A stretch of DNA of 64,000 nucleotides, from NCBI RefSeq assembly GCF_001955655.1, contig NZ_MSPW01000012.1:83874-147873 (forward strand), given 5' to 3'. This document shows, in pieces, positions 36,566 through 44,960 of this stretch. The notes below the pieces were generated by a model. The model was given only the letters and a program-made list of their open reading frames with translations, was not told the origin of the DNA and ran no database searches. Within the stretch, counting starts at the first letter, position 1; each line of letters begins with the position of its first letter. Origin of the DNA: Viridibacillus arenosi (lineage in GTDB: Bacteria > Bacillota > Bacilli > Bacillales_A > Planococcaceae). Position numbers and translations under genes: made by a program.

Positions 36566-36582
36566 AGCAAAAAGCGTGCCAA
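36566..36582 (-). promoter_or_regulatory. Sigma-54 (SigL) promoter of the bcd-bkd operon
   Basis: Reading the minus strand, TTGGCACGCTTTTTGCT carries -24 GG and -12 GC at the right 10-bp spacing and matches the consensus TTGGCACG-N4-TTGCT exactly. It is 88 bp upstream of the bcd start. A gene for a sigma-54 activator (bkdR) lies directly upstream, as in B. subtilis. Confidence 0.9.
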
Positions 36583-36587
36583 CATAT

Positions 36588-36628
36588 AAAAAGACAAAAT
36601 GCTGTATTTGACAACATTTTGTCTTTTT
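36588..36628 (-). terminator. Terminator of bkdR
   Basis: 14-bp perfect stem AAAAAGACAAAATG/CATTTTGTCTTTTT with a 13-nt loop; the T-rich arm end provides the U tract. It separates bkdR from the sigma-54 promoter of bcd. Confidence 0.85.
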
Positions 36629-36634
36629 CATTCA

Positions 36635-36681
36635 TGCAAGATTTTGCACACCGTGCAGTTTTTTGCACGCAAATTTATGCA
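36635..36681 (-). promoter_or_regulatory. Candidate BkdR binding region (upstream activating sequence)
   Basis: Five TGCA cores at 36635, 36645, 36654, 36664 and 36678 within 47 bp, two of them forming TGCACACCGTGCA and TGCA-N10-TGCA. The cluster lies 53-115 bp upstream of the sigma-54 site, where enhancer-binding proteins act, and partly overlaps the last codons and stop of bkdR. A TGCAATTTATTGCA copy lies upstream of bkdR (38751-38764). Confidence 0.45.
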
Positions 36682-38723
36682 AGATTGTATTTTTCTAATT
36701 TATAATACAAACTCCGGATTGATATTCCCAATATTTTTGCAGCTTGCATTTTGTTATTTTGGCTATCTGTTAATACTTGTTGCAGAATTTGTTTCTCTGT
36801 TTGTTCTAACTGCTCGGCGAGTGATCCATCAAAAGAATGCCTTTCAACGTTAACCTCCTGATGTAAGGAATGGAAAAGCGTTTTGGGTAAATGTCTCTCA
36901 TCTAAAATAGTTTCGTTTGATTGCATGAAAATCATTGCTCGGCTTAAGACGTTTTCAAGCTCTCTCACATTTCCTGGCCAATCATGTCCTATTAATAGCA
37001 TTAATGCGTTTGAGGTCACTTTATGAATATTACGTCCATATTCTTGATTCAATTTAACAAGAAGGCGATCTACTAAAGGAGGGATGTCTTCTCTCCTTTG
37101 ACGCAATGGCGGGATATGAATAGGCATCCGATTTAATCGATAATATAAATCCTCTCGGAATGTACCTTCTGACAATGCTTTTTCCATATTCACATTCGTA
37201 GCTGCGATAATACGAACATTTATCGAAATCGGCTTTGTTCCACCAACTCTGACAATTTCACCTTCTTGAAAAATACGCAATAGTTTTGCCTGAGTATTTA
37301 AAGACATTTCTCCAATTTCATCAAGAAAAATACTTCCTTTATCAGCTTCTTCAAATAACCCGCGCTTTCCACCACGTTTCGCTCCAGTAAAAGCTCCTTC
37401 TTCATAACCAAATAATTCACTTTCCAGTAAGTGCTCAGCAATCGCCGCACAGTTTACCCTAATGAACTTATTGTATATACGATCACTTGCAGAATGTATA
37501 GCATGAGCAAACAATTCTTTACCAGTCCCTGACTCTCCGCGCAAAAATACCGTGACTGGTGTTTTTGCAGCTAATTTCGCTTGTTCTAGTGAAATGCGCA
37601 TTTCCTCTGAATCGCCAATAATATCTTCAAATGTATATTTAGATTCCAGCTTTCGTATAATCGTGCGCGCTTGATCTAATTCTTTTGTTAAGGACCGCAT
37701 TTCTGTCATATCATGTATAACTCCTACGCTACCTTTTAAGCTATCATTTACGACAACAGGTGCAACATTCACAATAACTTCGCGTTTATTAGGACCGAGT
37801 CGCATATTCACACCACGAATAGGCTTTTTTGTTTGTAAAACTTTTAAATGCATACTTTCACCTTCAGAAATATCTATCGTAGCAGGTTTCCCTAAAATTT
37901 CTTCCGGTTTTAATCCTGTAATTCTAGTATACGCAGGGTTAACGAGTATCCCTCTACCTTCCTCATCAACTACAGAAATGGCATCATCACTTGATTGAAT
38001 AATCGCTTCTAACATCATTTGAATTTCTTTTAAATTTGTTATTTCTTCCGCTAAATTGACGACCTCTGATATATCTTTGAATACAGCAAATGCACCAATT
38101 CGATTCCCACTACCATCAATCATAGGAAAACGAGACGTGACAATTTTCTTCTCATTAGACAACTTTAGCTCTTGATTGATTTCTGCTACACCTGATTCAA
38201 ACACACGTGGCAAAGCACTATTTATTATTATATCGTTAATGTGTTTACCAACCGCTTCTTTGACAGTAACCTCTGTCATTCGCGCAGCACTTCTATTAAA
38301 GAAGATAACCTGACCTTGAGGGTCGATGCCAATCATGCCTTCTTCTATTGAATTGAAGATGATTTGCTGTTTATATGCTGCATGTTGTGTTTTATTTATG
38401 TAAAAATCTTTTTCATTCAACAATTGAACAATTAAGTAAGCAATTGCCCCTGGGATAAGTACTGTACGTTTCGGCAATGCCAATAGTAATTCTTCAAATA
38501 CAGAAGACTCTCCTGTGACATCCACCACCATATCAATTTCATCAGTTAAAACAGCTCGCCAATCCTGTCCCGTAGCAATGCCAGCTGCCTTAGCTAATTC
38601 AAGCCCAGGTGCATCTTTACGTATATCTACAATTGCTACTGTACTCAGTTGCTCAGACTTGGTTAATAGTTGCAATATAGCTGTACCTCCAGCACCTGCA
38701 CCTATAATTAGAATTCTTTGCAA
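36675..38723 (-). CDS. bkdR: BkdR, sigma-54-dependent activator of branched-chain amino acid catabolism
   Basis: 682 aa. Order: an N-terminal Rossmann-like domain (ILIIGAGAGGTAILQLL, about 1-100), PAS domains (IFNSIEEGMIGIDPQGQVIF at about 130; IIQSSDDAISVVDEEGRGI at about 250), the AAA+ domain (Walker A GESGTGKELFAHAIH; GAFTGAKRGGKRGLFEEAD, the sigma-54-contacting GAFTGA; Walker B GSIFLDEIGEM), and a C-terminal Fis-type helix-turn-helix (NNKMQAAKILGISIRSLYYK). TTG start after GAAGGGAAG. Known to activate the bkd operon in B. subtilis. Confidence 0.93.
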   Translation of the reverse strand: MQRILIIGAGAGGTAILQLLTKSEQLSTVAIVDIRKDAPGLELAKAAGIATGQDWRAVLTDEIDMVVDVTGESSVFEELLLALPKRTVLIPGAIAYLIVQLLNEKDFYINKTQHAAYKQQIIFNSIEEGMIGIDPQGQVIFFNRSAARMTEVTVKEAVGKHINDIIINSALPRVFESGVAEINQELKLSNEKKIVTSRFPMIDGSGNRIGAFAVFKDISEVVNLAEEITNLKEIQMMLEAIIQSSDDAISVVDEEGRGILVNPAYTRITGLKPEEILGKPATIDISEGESMHLKVLQTKKPIRGVNMRLGPNKREVIVNVAPVVVNDSLKGSVGVIHDMTEMRSLTKELDQARTIIRKLESKYTFEDIIGDSEEMRISLEQAKLAAKTPVTVFLRGESGTGKELFAHAIHSASDRIYNKFIRVNCAAIAEHLLESELFGYEEGAFTGAKRGGKRGLFEEADKGSIFLDEIGEMSLNTQAKLLRIFQEGEIVRVGGTKPISINVRIIAATNVNMEKALSEGTFREDLYYRLNRMPIHIPPLRQRREDIPPLVDRLLVKLNQEYGRNIHKVTSNALMLLIGHDWPGNVRELENVLSRAMIFMQSNETILDERHLPKTLFHSLHQEVNVERHSFDGSLAEQLEQTEKQILQQVLTDSQNNKMQAAKILGISIRSLYYKLEKYNLA

Positions 38724-38750
38724 GGAACTTCACTTCCCTTCACAATATTG

Positions 38751-38764
38751 TGCAATTTATTGCA
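38751..38764. promoter_or_regulatory. Palindrome upstream of bkdR, candidate autoregulatory site
   Basis: TGCAATTTATTGCA, 28 bp upstream of the bkdR start, shares the ATTTAT-TGCA core with the TGCA cluster before the bcd promoter (TGCACGCAAATTTATGCA, 36664-36681). It could be a site where BkdR controls its own gene. Based on similarity alone. Confidence 0.3.
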
Positions 38765-38859
38765 TATTTCAATGTAGGTTCATCATATCTGAACTTTCTT
38801 TCCTTGACAACGCTTCCCCAACAGGTAAAAATGAGTATAGATTAGAGGAGTGAAAGTAT

Positions 38860-39111
38860 ATGGCACGTTTTGCAGCGTTTATCGTATTACTTATACCTGG
38901 TTTAATGGCTGCAGGTGGAATAAAATTAATGCGCGACACATTATTTGCTAAGCTTGTGGATCCAATACCATTTCTTTGGTTACAATTCATTATTGGTATT
39001 GCCCTTTTCGTCATTGGATTTGGTTTTTTTGCAGGTTTTCTATTGCATCGAGATCGCAAAAAAGGGAAAGTTTCAGCTAAATTTGCAAATCAAAAGAACG
39101 CTGACCGTTAA
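38860..39111 (+). CDS. DUF2627 family small membrane protein (YqzF-like)
   Basis: 83 aa with two membrane helices (IVLLIPGLMAAGGI and FIIGIALFVIGFGFFAGFLL) and a basic C-terminus (HRDRKKGK). Matches DUF2627/YqzF, found beside bkdR in Bacillus; function unknown. ATG preceded by GAGGAGTG. Divergent from bkdR. Its stop overlaps the stop of the convergent GDPD gene inside the shared terminator. Confidence 0.88.
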   Translation: MARFAAFIVLLIPGLMAAGGIKLMRDTLFAKLVDPIPFLWLQFIIGIALFVIGFGFFAGFLLHRDRKKGKVSAKFANQKNADR

Positions 39112-39130
39112 TGGTCAGCGTCCTTTTTTT
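39098..39130. terminator. Shared bidirectional terminator with overlapping stop codons
   Basis: ACGCTGACC (39098-39106) pairs with GGTCAGCGT (39113-39121); the loop GTTAAT holds the TAA of the DUF2627 gene (39109-39111) and, on the other strand, the TAA of the GDPD gene (39108-39110). T7 follows on the plus side. The last codons of both genes lie in the stem. Confidence 0.85.
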
Positions 39131-39839
39131 GTATACGTCTAACTCTTCCAGGAAAATCTGTAATCCAGCCAACTACGGCTTTATGTGGATTTTTGAGATA
39201 CTCTTCATCACCAGTAATGTTATAGAACCGACACTTCTTTTTAGCTATTACACATGCATCCAAATATTCAGATTTATAATACCATGTTTTGTTAGCATGA
39301 ATAGCATCGATATATGGAAGGTTTTTTAACTGATGCCAATTGAGCTTTCTCGTGGCAATAAGTGCAGTTTCAATATGTTTGTTTATTTTCTTAGCTTGTT
39401 CCAACACTTCCAAGAAAAAAGATGAATAATGTACATTTGGTAAGTGGGCGCATTTATTTATAACAATTTCTAATACAAAAGGATTGTCAATAAAGGATTC
39501 CTTCAATTCGATATTCAATGCGATAGGATTTTTCTCTACCCAAGCTATTAGCTCATCCAGTGTCAGCATTTCTTGACCCGAGTATCTACGAGTAAATGGT
39601 CTACCTACGCGTAATCTTTTTATTTCTGCTAATGAAACATTTGTTACTAACCTGCGTCTTCCTGTAACGCGACGTAAATCTAAATCGTGTGTCACAACAG
39701 GAACATCATCCCTAGTAATTTGCAAATCTAACTCAATACCATCTGCATTTAGTTCAACGGCCTTTTTGAATGCATTGAGTGTATTTTCCATCTCACAAGC
39801 AGAGGCGCCTCGATGTGCAAAAACTAAGGGTCTAGGCAT
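39108..39839 (-). CDS. Glycerophosphodiester phosphodiesterase (YqiK-like)
   Basis: 243 aa. Hydrolyses glycerophosphodiesters to glycerol 3-phosphate and an alcohol. TIM-barrel GDPD signature: VFAHRGASACEMENTLNAF at the N-terminus (catalytic His-Arg), ELDLQITRDDVPVVTHDLDL (metal Glu/Asp and second His). Cytoplasmic, no signal. The ATG at 39839 is chosen (length equals B. subtilis YqiK; AAGGCG upstream); it overlaps the end of the DUF342 gene by 8 bp, so the two are one transcript. Confidence 0.9.
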   Translation of the reverse strand: MPRPLVFAHRGASACEMENTLNAFKKAVELNADGIELDLQITRDDVPVVTHDLDLRRVTGRRRLVTNVSLAEIKRLRVGRPFTRRYSGQEMLTLDELIAWVEKNPIALNIELKESFIDNPFVLEIVINKCAHLPNVHYSSFFLEVLEQAKKINKHIETALIATRKLNWHQLKNLPYIDAIHANKTWYYKSEYLDACVIAKKKCRFYNITGDEEYLKNPHKAVVGWITDFPGRVRRIQKKDADH

Positions 39840-41406
39840 TGATTTCGCCTTGCTCCAATTTAAAATTACCACAAGTCTGCGTATTTAATGTCGTGGATTT
39901 TTTACCAAGTTGAATATATGTTCCTGGATAAGCTTCCTTCGTAATTTGAATCTTTTCCGTTCCCATACTTTTTAATGATTGCAAAATTGTTTGCACCTCT
40001 TTATCAATCTTAGTTAATTCATTTTCTTTTTCTAGTAACGATACTTTTGAATCCTCAAATGCCTTTCGCTGAGCACCATTCATCTTATCGACGAAATCTA
40101 ATAATGGCGTAATGCGAGCTTTAATATTTACAATATCAGCTTCTAAAGATTTCATCTCTTCGGCTTTTTCTTTCACTATTTGCATGCTCTCTTTTCGATC
40201 AGGCATTGTAATAACTAATTCCGTTTTGCGCTCTAAGCGATTTCCAGAAATCGCAGTAGTAATAGTACTTGTTGCTTCTGCACGTCCACCAATAATTTTC
40301 CCCTTGTACTCATTAACTAGTATACTACTCGCTTTTAAATTGGATCCAAGTGCGTATGACCCAATTTGAATGTCGCCTTTTGCAGTCAACGTACTTTCAT
40401 TTGTATGTTTAACAAAGATATTCCCACCTGCGCGTACGACCGACTCACCGTTACCAAAGATACCCCCACGAATGTAAACATCACCATTTAGAGATTCGAT
40501 TAATTTCGGACTCGTAACTCCTTCGGGACCATCAATCGAAATATCACCTGTTGCTACTACTGAATAGCCCGCAAGTACCGTACCTCTAATACTAATGGAT
40601 CCATCGAAATTTAGATTTCCTGTTCCGACTCCAACATCATTTGGAACAGGTAGATGTTTTTGAACTGACAAGAATCCATCTGAATCATCCAAAACTCCAC
40701 CCTCAGTTGCATAGATGGTTACTTTTCCGTCTTCATCAACTTTTTCATACACAGTTTTCTGATCATATTTTATTGGCGAGTCTTTACCAGGTAAAGCAGG
40801 AATACTTTCACCAAATACATTTTTCCCTGGCTCGCCTGAATCTGCTGGTATTTTCTCTCCCAACCATTCATGGGCTTCTATTTCAGTGATAAAATTCATA
40901 TCAAAATAATCCGCTTTACCATCATCACGAATTAATGGTTTTCTCTCTGCCTGTTCTATATATGTAATTTTTGCGTTTTTCCCTGGTTTAGCTGGCGTTC
41001 CTATTGCAACTACAGTCGGTTTTCCTGTTAATACAGTATCTAGAGTCAAATCTACAAAACCATGCACTATTCCTATATTATTAGCAAATTCTTTGATTTG
41101 TTCCTGCATTTTAGTACCATCTGTAAACACAGTTTTCGGATCTTCGTGGACATACATGGTTGCTGTCATGCGATCACGAGAAGTCACAATTTCTATAGGT
41201 GGTAGCCAAATACCAATTTCCTCAAATTGCTCTGTCACTGTGGCAGTCACTTTTCTTAAAATAGCAAAGCTCGACAGTTTAATACGTGGATATTTTTTCA
41301 AAATACTGTCGAATTCCTTTAGCGGGAATCCTTCCCCTATGGTCTTTAAATATACTTTTTCATTTTCTTCTTTTAAAACAATATAATCATTTTCAAAAAT
41401 CAGCAC
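39832..41406 (-). CDS. FapA/DUF342 family protein
   Basis: 524 aa. The middle (about 180-400) is the DUF342 beta-helix, recognisable by repeating hydrophobic-glycine turns (VVATGDISIDGPEG, DVYIRGGIFGNGESVVRAGG, IQIGSYALGSNL), followed by a long coiled coil (about 410-480) and a C-terminal strand region. Role unproven; such proteins are proposed to act at the cell envelope or polar surfaces. GTG start at 41406 with GGGGAG 5 nt before; the frame opens 19 codons earlier. Translationally coupled to the GDPD gene. Confidence 0.82.
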   Translation of the reverse strand: MLIFENDYIVLKEENEKVYLKTIGEGFPLKEFDSILKKYPRIKLSSFAILRKVTATVTEQFEEIGIWLPPIEIVTSRDRMTATMYVHEDPKTVFTDGTKMQEQIKEFANNIGIVHGFVDLTLDTVLTGKPTVVAIGTPAKPGKNAKITYIEQAERKPLIRDDGKADYFDMNFITEIEAHEWLGEKIPADSGEPGKNVFGESIPALPGKDSPIKYDQKTVYEKVDEDGKVTIYATEGGVLDDSDGFLSVQKHLPVPNDVGVGTGNLNFDGSISIRGTVLAGYSVVATGDISIDGPEGVTSPKLIESLNGDVYIRGGIFGNGESVVRAGGNIFVKHTNESTLTAKGDIQIGSYALGSNLKASSILVNEYKGKIIGGRAEATSTITTAISGNRLERKTELVITMPDRKESMQIVKEKAEEMKSLEADIVNIKARITPLLDFVDKMNGAQRKAFEDSKVSLLEKENELTKIDKEVQTILQSLKSMGTEKIQITKEAYPGTYIQLGKKSTTLNTQTCGNFKLEQGEINA

Positions 41407-41712
41407 ATTTTCTCCCCATCCTTCAAATCGATAATAAATGTCTATACTTATTATCGATTTCAAATTGTTTTTTTACAGAATAAAGCAAAAAAAACCGCTT
41501 TCAAAACTAAGCTTGATAGCATAATAATCATTTTATAGGTATACGTTCGTTAGAATCGTTTTAATATACTAGATAAATAGACCCTATCCTGGTTTTTATT
41601 ATATCAGGAAAATAAATAGACTCTCTATACATTTATAATATATCCAAAAGAAAGTTGCGAAGGTAGACCAGTAGATAATTAGGGAAATAGATATACATAG
41701 TGTAATAGTACC
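41407..41712. other. Intergenic region
   Basis: AT-rich. It should contain the promoter of the minus-strand DUF342 gene. Only a weak CCTG/CAGG hairpin near 41590-41610 is visible. Confidence 0.4.
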
Positions 41713-42030
41713 ATGTTTTTAGAATATTCGCTTATCATTTTACAAATTATTAATATATCTACAATTACTTTTCAATTCAATAGAAGTGACTACAATCGTA
41801 ATGTCGCTTCAATTAATTGTTCCAATTATATATTGAGATTAGACTGTAAAGACTTAGCAGTTGTAACACCAGAATTAGTTCCAGCGTTGGAAGATTGCTA
41901 TAACTTATACAAACAGTCAGAGTTTAAAAAGGTAGTTTTCGAAATTAATAACAGTGTAGTTGTTAAAAAGCAACTAAGTCGTAATACTTGTAAAGTCGGC
42001 CTTAACAAGGCTGAATTTGTCCAAGGTTAA
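41713..42030 (+). CDS. Hypothetical small protein, possible STAS-like remnant
   Basis: 105 codons. The last 60 residues look protein-like: YILRLDCKDLAVVTPELVPA, then CYNLYKQSEFKKVVFEINNS, an alternating strand-helix pattern reminiscent of a STAS domain. The first 35 are hydrophobic and irregular, no ribosome site precedes the ATG, and the true start is unclear. It could be a decayed gene between the DUF342 gene and spo0A. Confidence 0.4.
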   Translation: MFLEYSLIILQIINISTITFQFNRSDYNRNVASINCSNYILRLDCKDLAVVTPELVPALEDCYNLYKQSEFKKVVFEINNSVVVKKQLSRNTCKVGLNKAEFVQG

Positions 42031-42506
42031 ATCGCAAGTCAGTATTAACTGAACATAGTGCTTTTCGCACTGAACAAATATTGTATTTCGCAATCGGTTA
42101 CATGATTTTCGTCCTAATTCTTCTACCATTTACTCCAACTGCAAATCGCTCATTTATGCCCTATATAAGCGCCTGCACTGAAATGAGTGAAAGTACTCCA
42201 TTTAACCGGGAACTCACTTACATATACACTGTGAAGTCTTTTAAATCGTGTTCCTCTCATCTTTGTTAATTGCCATTCTTAGGATTTATTTTAAATTTGA
42301 TTTTTTATTAAAATCAATGTATCCCAGCATCATAAAACAGCATTCGCCAACACTCACTCCTATATCAGAAATTAAACTGATTTCCATTTATCTTCGAGAC
42401 GCATTAAATTTTGTCAGATTTAGTGATACGAATATATTTATTTTCAGTCATAATCAATTTGCAGCCGAAATAAGTCCACCTATAACTCAAATTGATCATA
42501 CGAAAA
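42031..42506. other. Gene-free stretch
   Basis: Plus-strand frames here are short, overlap and have unlikely composition. A small AGTGC/GCACT hairpin at about 42058-42072 is all I see before the terminator-like structure at 42507. Confidence 0.5.
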
Positions 42507-42556
42507 AGACACCTCCAAGATAATTGTGTTCGAGCACAATAAACTTAGAGGTGTCT
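42507..42556. terminator. Double-hairpin terminator-like structure after spo0A
   Basis: Outer stem AGACACCTC/GAGGTGTCT (42507-42515, 42548-42556) with an inner ATTGTG/CACAAT stem (42523-42528, 42535-42540). A run of A precedes it, giving U residues on the minus strand, and CTTTT follows. It lies about 120 bp after the spo0A stop. Confidence 0.65.
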
Positions 42557-42678
42557 CTTTTCATTGAAAATTCCCATATTATATATTGTTCATAACCCCC
42601 TGATTATTGCTCACATTTCCTGTAAACATACTACTTAAAATATGAGCAATCTGTGGAGTTATCAATGTCCTAACCCTT

Positions 42679-43470
42679 TCAGCTAGCAACCGTTTCAATA
42701 CGAATTTTATCGGCAATCATGGCGATGAATTCGCTATTTGTTGGTTTGCTCTTTAAGTGATGGACAGTATAACCGAACATTTTCGAAATAGATTCATAGT
42801 TTCCTCGGTTCCAAGCGACTTCAATGGCATGACGAATTGCACGTTCAACACGTGATGATGTTGTATCGAATTTTTTCGCTATATCTGGATATAAAATCTT
42901 AGTAATCGAACCAAGTAACTCGACATCCATATATACCATTTGAATAGCTTCTCTTAAGTATGCGTACCCTTTAATATGAGCTGGCACACCAATTTCTTTT
43001 ATAATACCTGTAATCGTTGCATCAAGTTGACGTTGATCCATTTGTTGTGGCTGTGACCCTTGCAGAACGCTTACACGTTTTGTTTTTTCTGTTTTATGAC
43101 CTGCACATTGTAAAACTTTTGAAACAAGGCGATCGAATTCAAAAGGTTTTAACATGAAATAAGATGCCCCTAAGTCCACTGCTTGTTTCATAACATCTTC
43201 TTGTCCAAATGCCGTTAACATTATCACTTGAACATCATTATAAATTTCGTTTTCATGCATAACTTCCAAAACCGCTAAACCATCCAGGTGAGGCATGATA
43301 ATATCTAATAATAGAACATCTGGTACTTGTTCCTCTAACATTTTCAAACAAAGTTTGCCGTTAGGGGCAGTTCCGATTACTTCAATCTCTGGGCTATTTT
43401 GTAGATACATCTCTAATGTACGAACTAGTTCCCGATTATCATCTGCAATTGCAACTTTTACTTTTCGCAT
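42679..43470 (-). CDS. spo0A: Spo0A, master regulator of sporulation
   Basis: 263 aa response regulator. Receiver domain 1-125: acidic pocket Asp10-Asp11, phosphorylated Asp56 in [13 protein letters not shown], Thr in VIMLTAFGQ, Lys in [11 protein letters not shown] linker, then the Spo0A effector domain with the conserved [14 protein letters not shown] and [19 protein letters not shown] (recognition helix). The ATG at 43470 has AAAGGAGG 7 nt upstream; the longer frame starts with unrelated sequence. The upstream region has a sigma-H promoter and 0A boxes. Confidence 0.97.
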   Translation of the reverse strand: MRKVKVAIADDNRELVRTLEMYLQNSPEIEVIGTAPNGKLCLKMLEEQVPDVLLLDIIMPHLDGLAVLEVMHENEIYNDVQVIMLTAFGQEDVMKQAVDLGASYFMLKPFEFDRLVSKVLQCAGHKTEKTKRVSVLQGSQPQQMDQRQLDATITGIIKEIGVPAHIKGYAYLREAIQMVYMDVELLGSITKILYPDIAKKFDTTSSRVERAIRHAIEVAWNRGNYESISKMFGYTVHHLKSKPTNSEFIAMIADKIRIETVAS

Positions 43471-43562
43471 TATTATTTCCTCCTTTGTGCTTGCGCTTCC
43501 GTTAAACACGATCAAAACCGACAAGATGAATTAAAGTAAACTCGTTTTTGATACAAAGTGGA

Positions 43563-43591
43563 TAATTCGACTTTTTTGCATGAATACCTTT
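43563..43591 (-). promoter_or_regulatory. Sigma-H promoter of spo0A
   Basis: Minus-strand AAAGGTATT (43583-43591), 11-bp spacer, GTCGAATTA (43563-43571), against the sigma-H consensus RnAGGAwWW-N11-12-RnnGAATww; only the fifth position of the -35 differs. It is 93 bp upstream of the spo0A start. In B. subtilis the sporulation promoter of spo0A is also sigma-H-dependent. Confidence 0.7.
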
Positions 43592-43635
43592 TATTCTTAA
43601 AAAAATAAGTATGTAGACATAGAGATACTATGTAT

Positions 43636-43671
43636 TTCGACAGTATTCATTCATTCTAAACAATTTGTCGA
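43636..43671. promoter_or_regulatory. Two 0A-box-like sites upstream of spo0A
   Basis: TTCGACA at 43636-43642 (reverse complement TGTCGAA, a perfect 0A box) and TTGTCGA at 43665-43671. They lie about 45-80 bp upstream of the sigma-H -35, as expected for autoregulation by phosphorylated Spo0A. Confidence 0.6.
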
Positions 43672-43756
43672 TTATTTGTCACTTTTATTGTAACAAAAGT
43701 AACAGAGAAAAAGAATGCTTTTTATCACATATTCTTTTCAATCTGAAAATTCCTCA

Positions 43757-43788
43757 AGAAAATGCTGCACCAGCTTCCCCGGTGCAGC
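43757..43788 (-). terminator. Terminator of spoIVB
   Basis: GCTGCACC/GGTGCAGC perfect stem (43764-43771, 43781-43788) with a 9-nt loop; the minus strand continues ATTTTCTT. It separates spoIVB from the spo0A promoter region. Confidence 0.75.
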
Positions 43789-43825
43789 GTAATTTTAATG
43801 GATTTATAAAAGCAAATCCCTTTCT

Positions 43826-44782
43826 TTAAGATGGTTGCCTTTTCAACATCTCAGTTAGAGGAATCGCTGCTCCCTTTTCAGGACTTTCGATATACATATG
43901 TGTAACAGCTCCTACAAATCGTCCGTTTTGTATAATCGGACTTCCGCTCATACCTTGTAAAATGCCTCCGGTTTTCTTTTTCAACTGCGCATCTGTCACT
44001 TCAAATTGCATTGTCTTGTCATCAACTTTGGTAATTTTGACATCAAATGCCTCTACTTTTTTCCCTTCAATAGTCGTTAGCAATTGTGCTTTTCCGACTT
44101 TTATTTCAGAAGGTTGCATGATTTCCATAGGTTTAGGTAAACCTTGTTCTAAAGTATTCGACCATTTTCCAAATATACCGTACACATTATTTTCGGCTAT
44201 ACTTCCTAACTGTCCAGCATTATGTTCAATTGATGAAATTTTATAACCTGGTTCTCCAGGTACACTCTTTTTTATTTGTTCGATGGATGCATAGAAAATT
44301 GATCCGGACGAAAATTTAGGCGGTGCTGAAACAACCGAGTCGATAATTTGATGACCTAATGCTCCATATTCCTTTGTTTCTGGGTCAATAAAGGTTAATG
44401 TACCAATACCGTCAGTTTGATCTCTAAAGAAAGATAACATCGGTTCAAGCTCTTCCTTCATGATCTTAATGTGTTGTGTTTTTTGCTGACGCTTTAGCTT
44501 CACATCCATTAATTTACCTGAAGAACTGATAAATAGGGATTTAACTTCTTCAAGCGTTTTAACTTGTTGAGAATTAATTGCTTGAATAGTATCTCCAGCC
44601 TTCAACCAAGTACCGTTTTTCAGGAGCACATCATTTGTTAAATAGACATTTTGAAGCTGAAGTTCTACACCTATTGAATGTCCCATCGGAATTAAGCTTT
44701 TGGCAGAAACACCAAATGGTAGTAGCAAAATGGCAAATAATAATGCGACAAACTGCATGACATAACGCATTTGATTTTTCAT
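43826..44782 (-). CDS. spoIVB: SpoIVB serine peptidase (shortened)
   Basis: 318 aa. Forespore-secreted S55 peptidase that triggers pro-sigma-K processing. N-terminal membrane anchor (11-27), a PDZ domain (about 35-105; WLKAGDTIQAINSQQV), and the peptidase domain with catalytic His144 (YGALGHQI) and Ser279 (LQGMSGSPIIQNG). The B. subtilis protein has 426 aa; most of the difference is a linker between anchor and PDZ that is missing here. Start: AGGAGGTG 5 nt before ATG. Catalytic motifs are intact. Confidence 0.94.
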   Translation of the reverse strand: MKNQMRYVMQFVALLFAILLLPFGVSAKSLIPMGHSIGVELQLQNVYLTNDVLLKNGTWLKAGDTIQAINSQQVKTLEEVKSLFISSSGKLMDVKLKRQQKTQHIKIMKEELEPMLSFFRDQTDGIGTLTFIDPETKEYGALGHQIIDSVVSAPPKFSSGSIFYASIEQIKKSVPGEPGYKISSIEHNAGQLGSIAENNVYGIFGKWSNTLEQGLPKPMEIMQPSEIKVGKAQLLTTIEGKKVEAFDVKITKVDDKTMQFEVTDAQLKKKTGGILQGMSGSPIIQNGRFVGAVTHMYIESPEKGAAIPLTEMLKRQPS

Positions 44783-44917
44783 TTTTCACCTCCTCATCGT
44801 CCTTTTACTATGGCTTTGTTTTAGCATGTTATGTACGGTAAATATTTGAGTTGAATTGGATGATTGGAGAAGGTGGAAGGTTTTACATTGAAGTTTTTTT
44901 CAAAACAATACATACGT

Positions 44918-44957
44918 AAAAAACTGCCCGTCCAATTGGTTGGGACAGACAGTTTTC
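44918..44957 (-). terminator. Terminator of argR-recN
   Basis: On the minus strand AAAACTG-TGTCC pairs with GGACGGGCAGTTTT (one internal mismatch region), then TTT. It is 4 bp after the recN stop. Confidence 0.75.
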
Positions 44958-44960
44958 TAA

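Noticed and set aside
38861..38876. TGGCACGTTTTGCA resembling a sigma-54 promoter
   Set aside because: The spacing between GG and GC is two bases too short, and it lies in the first codons of the DUF2627 gene.
42081..42523. Two plus-strand ORFs before the spo0A terminator
   Set aside because: They overlap each other, have no ribosome sites, and show no protein-like composition.
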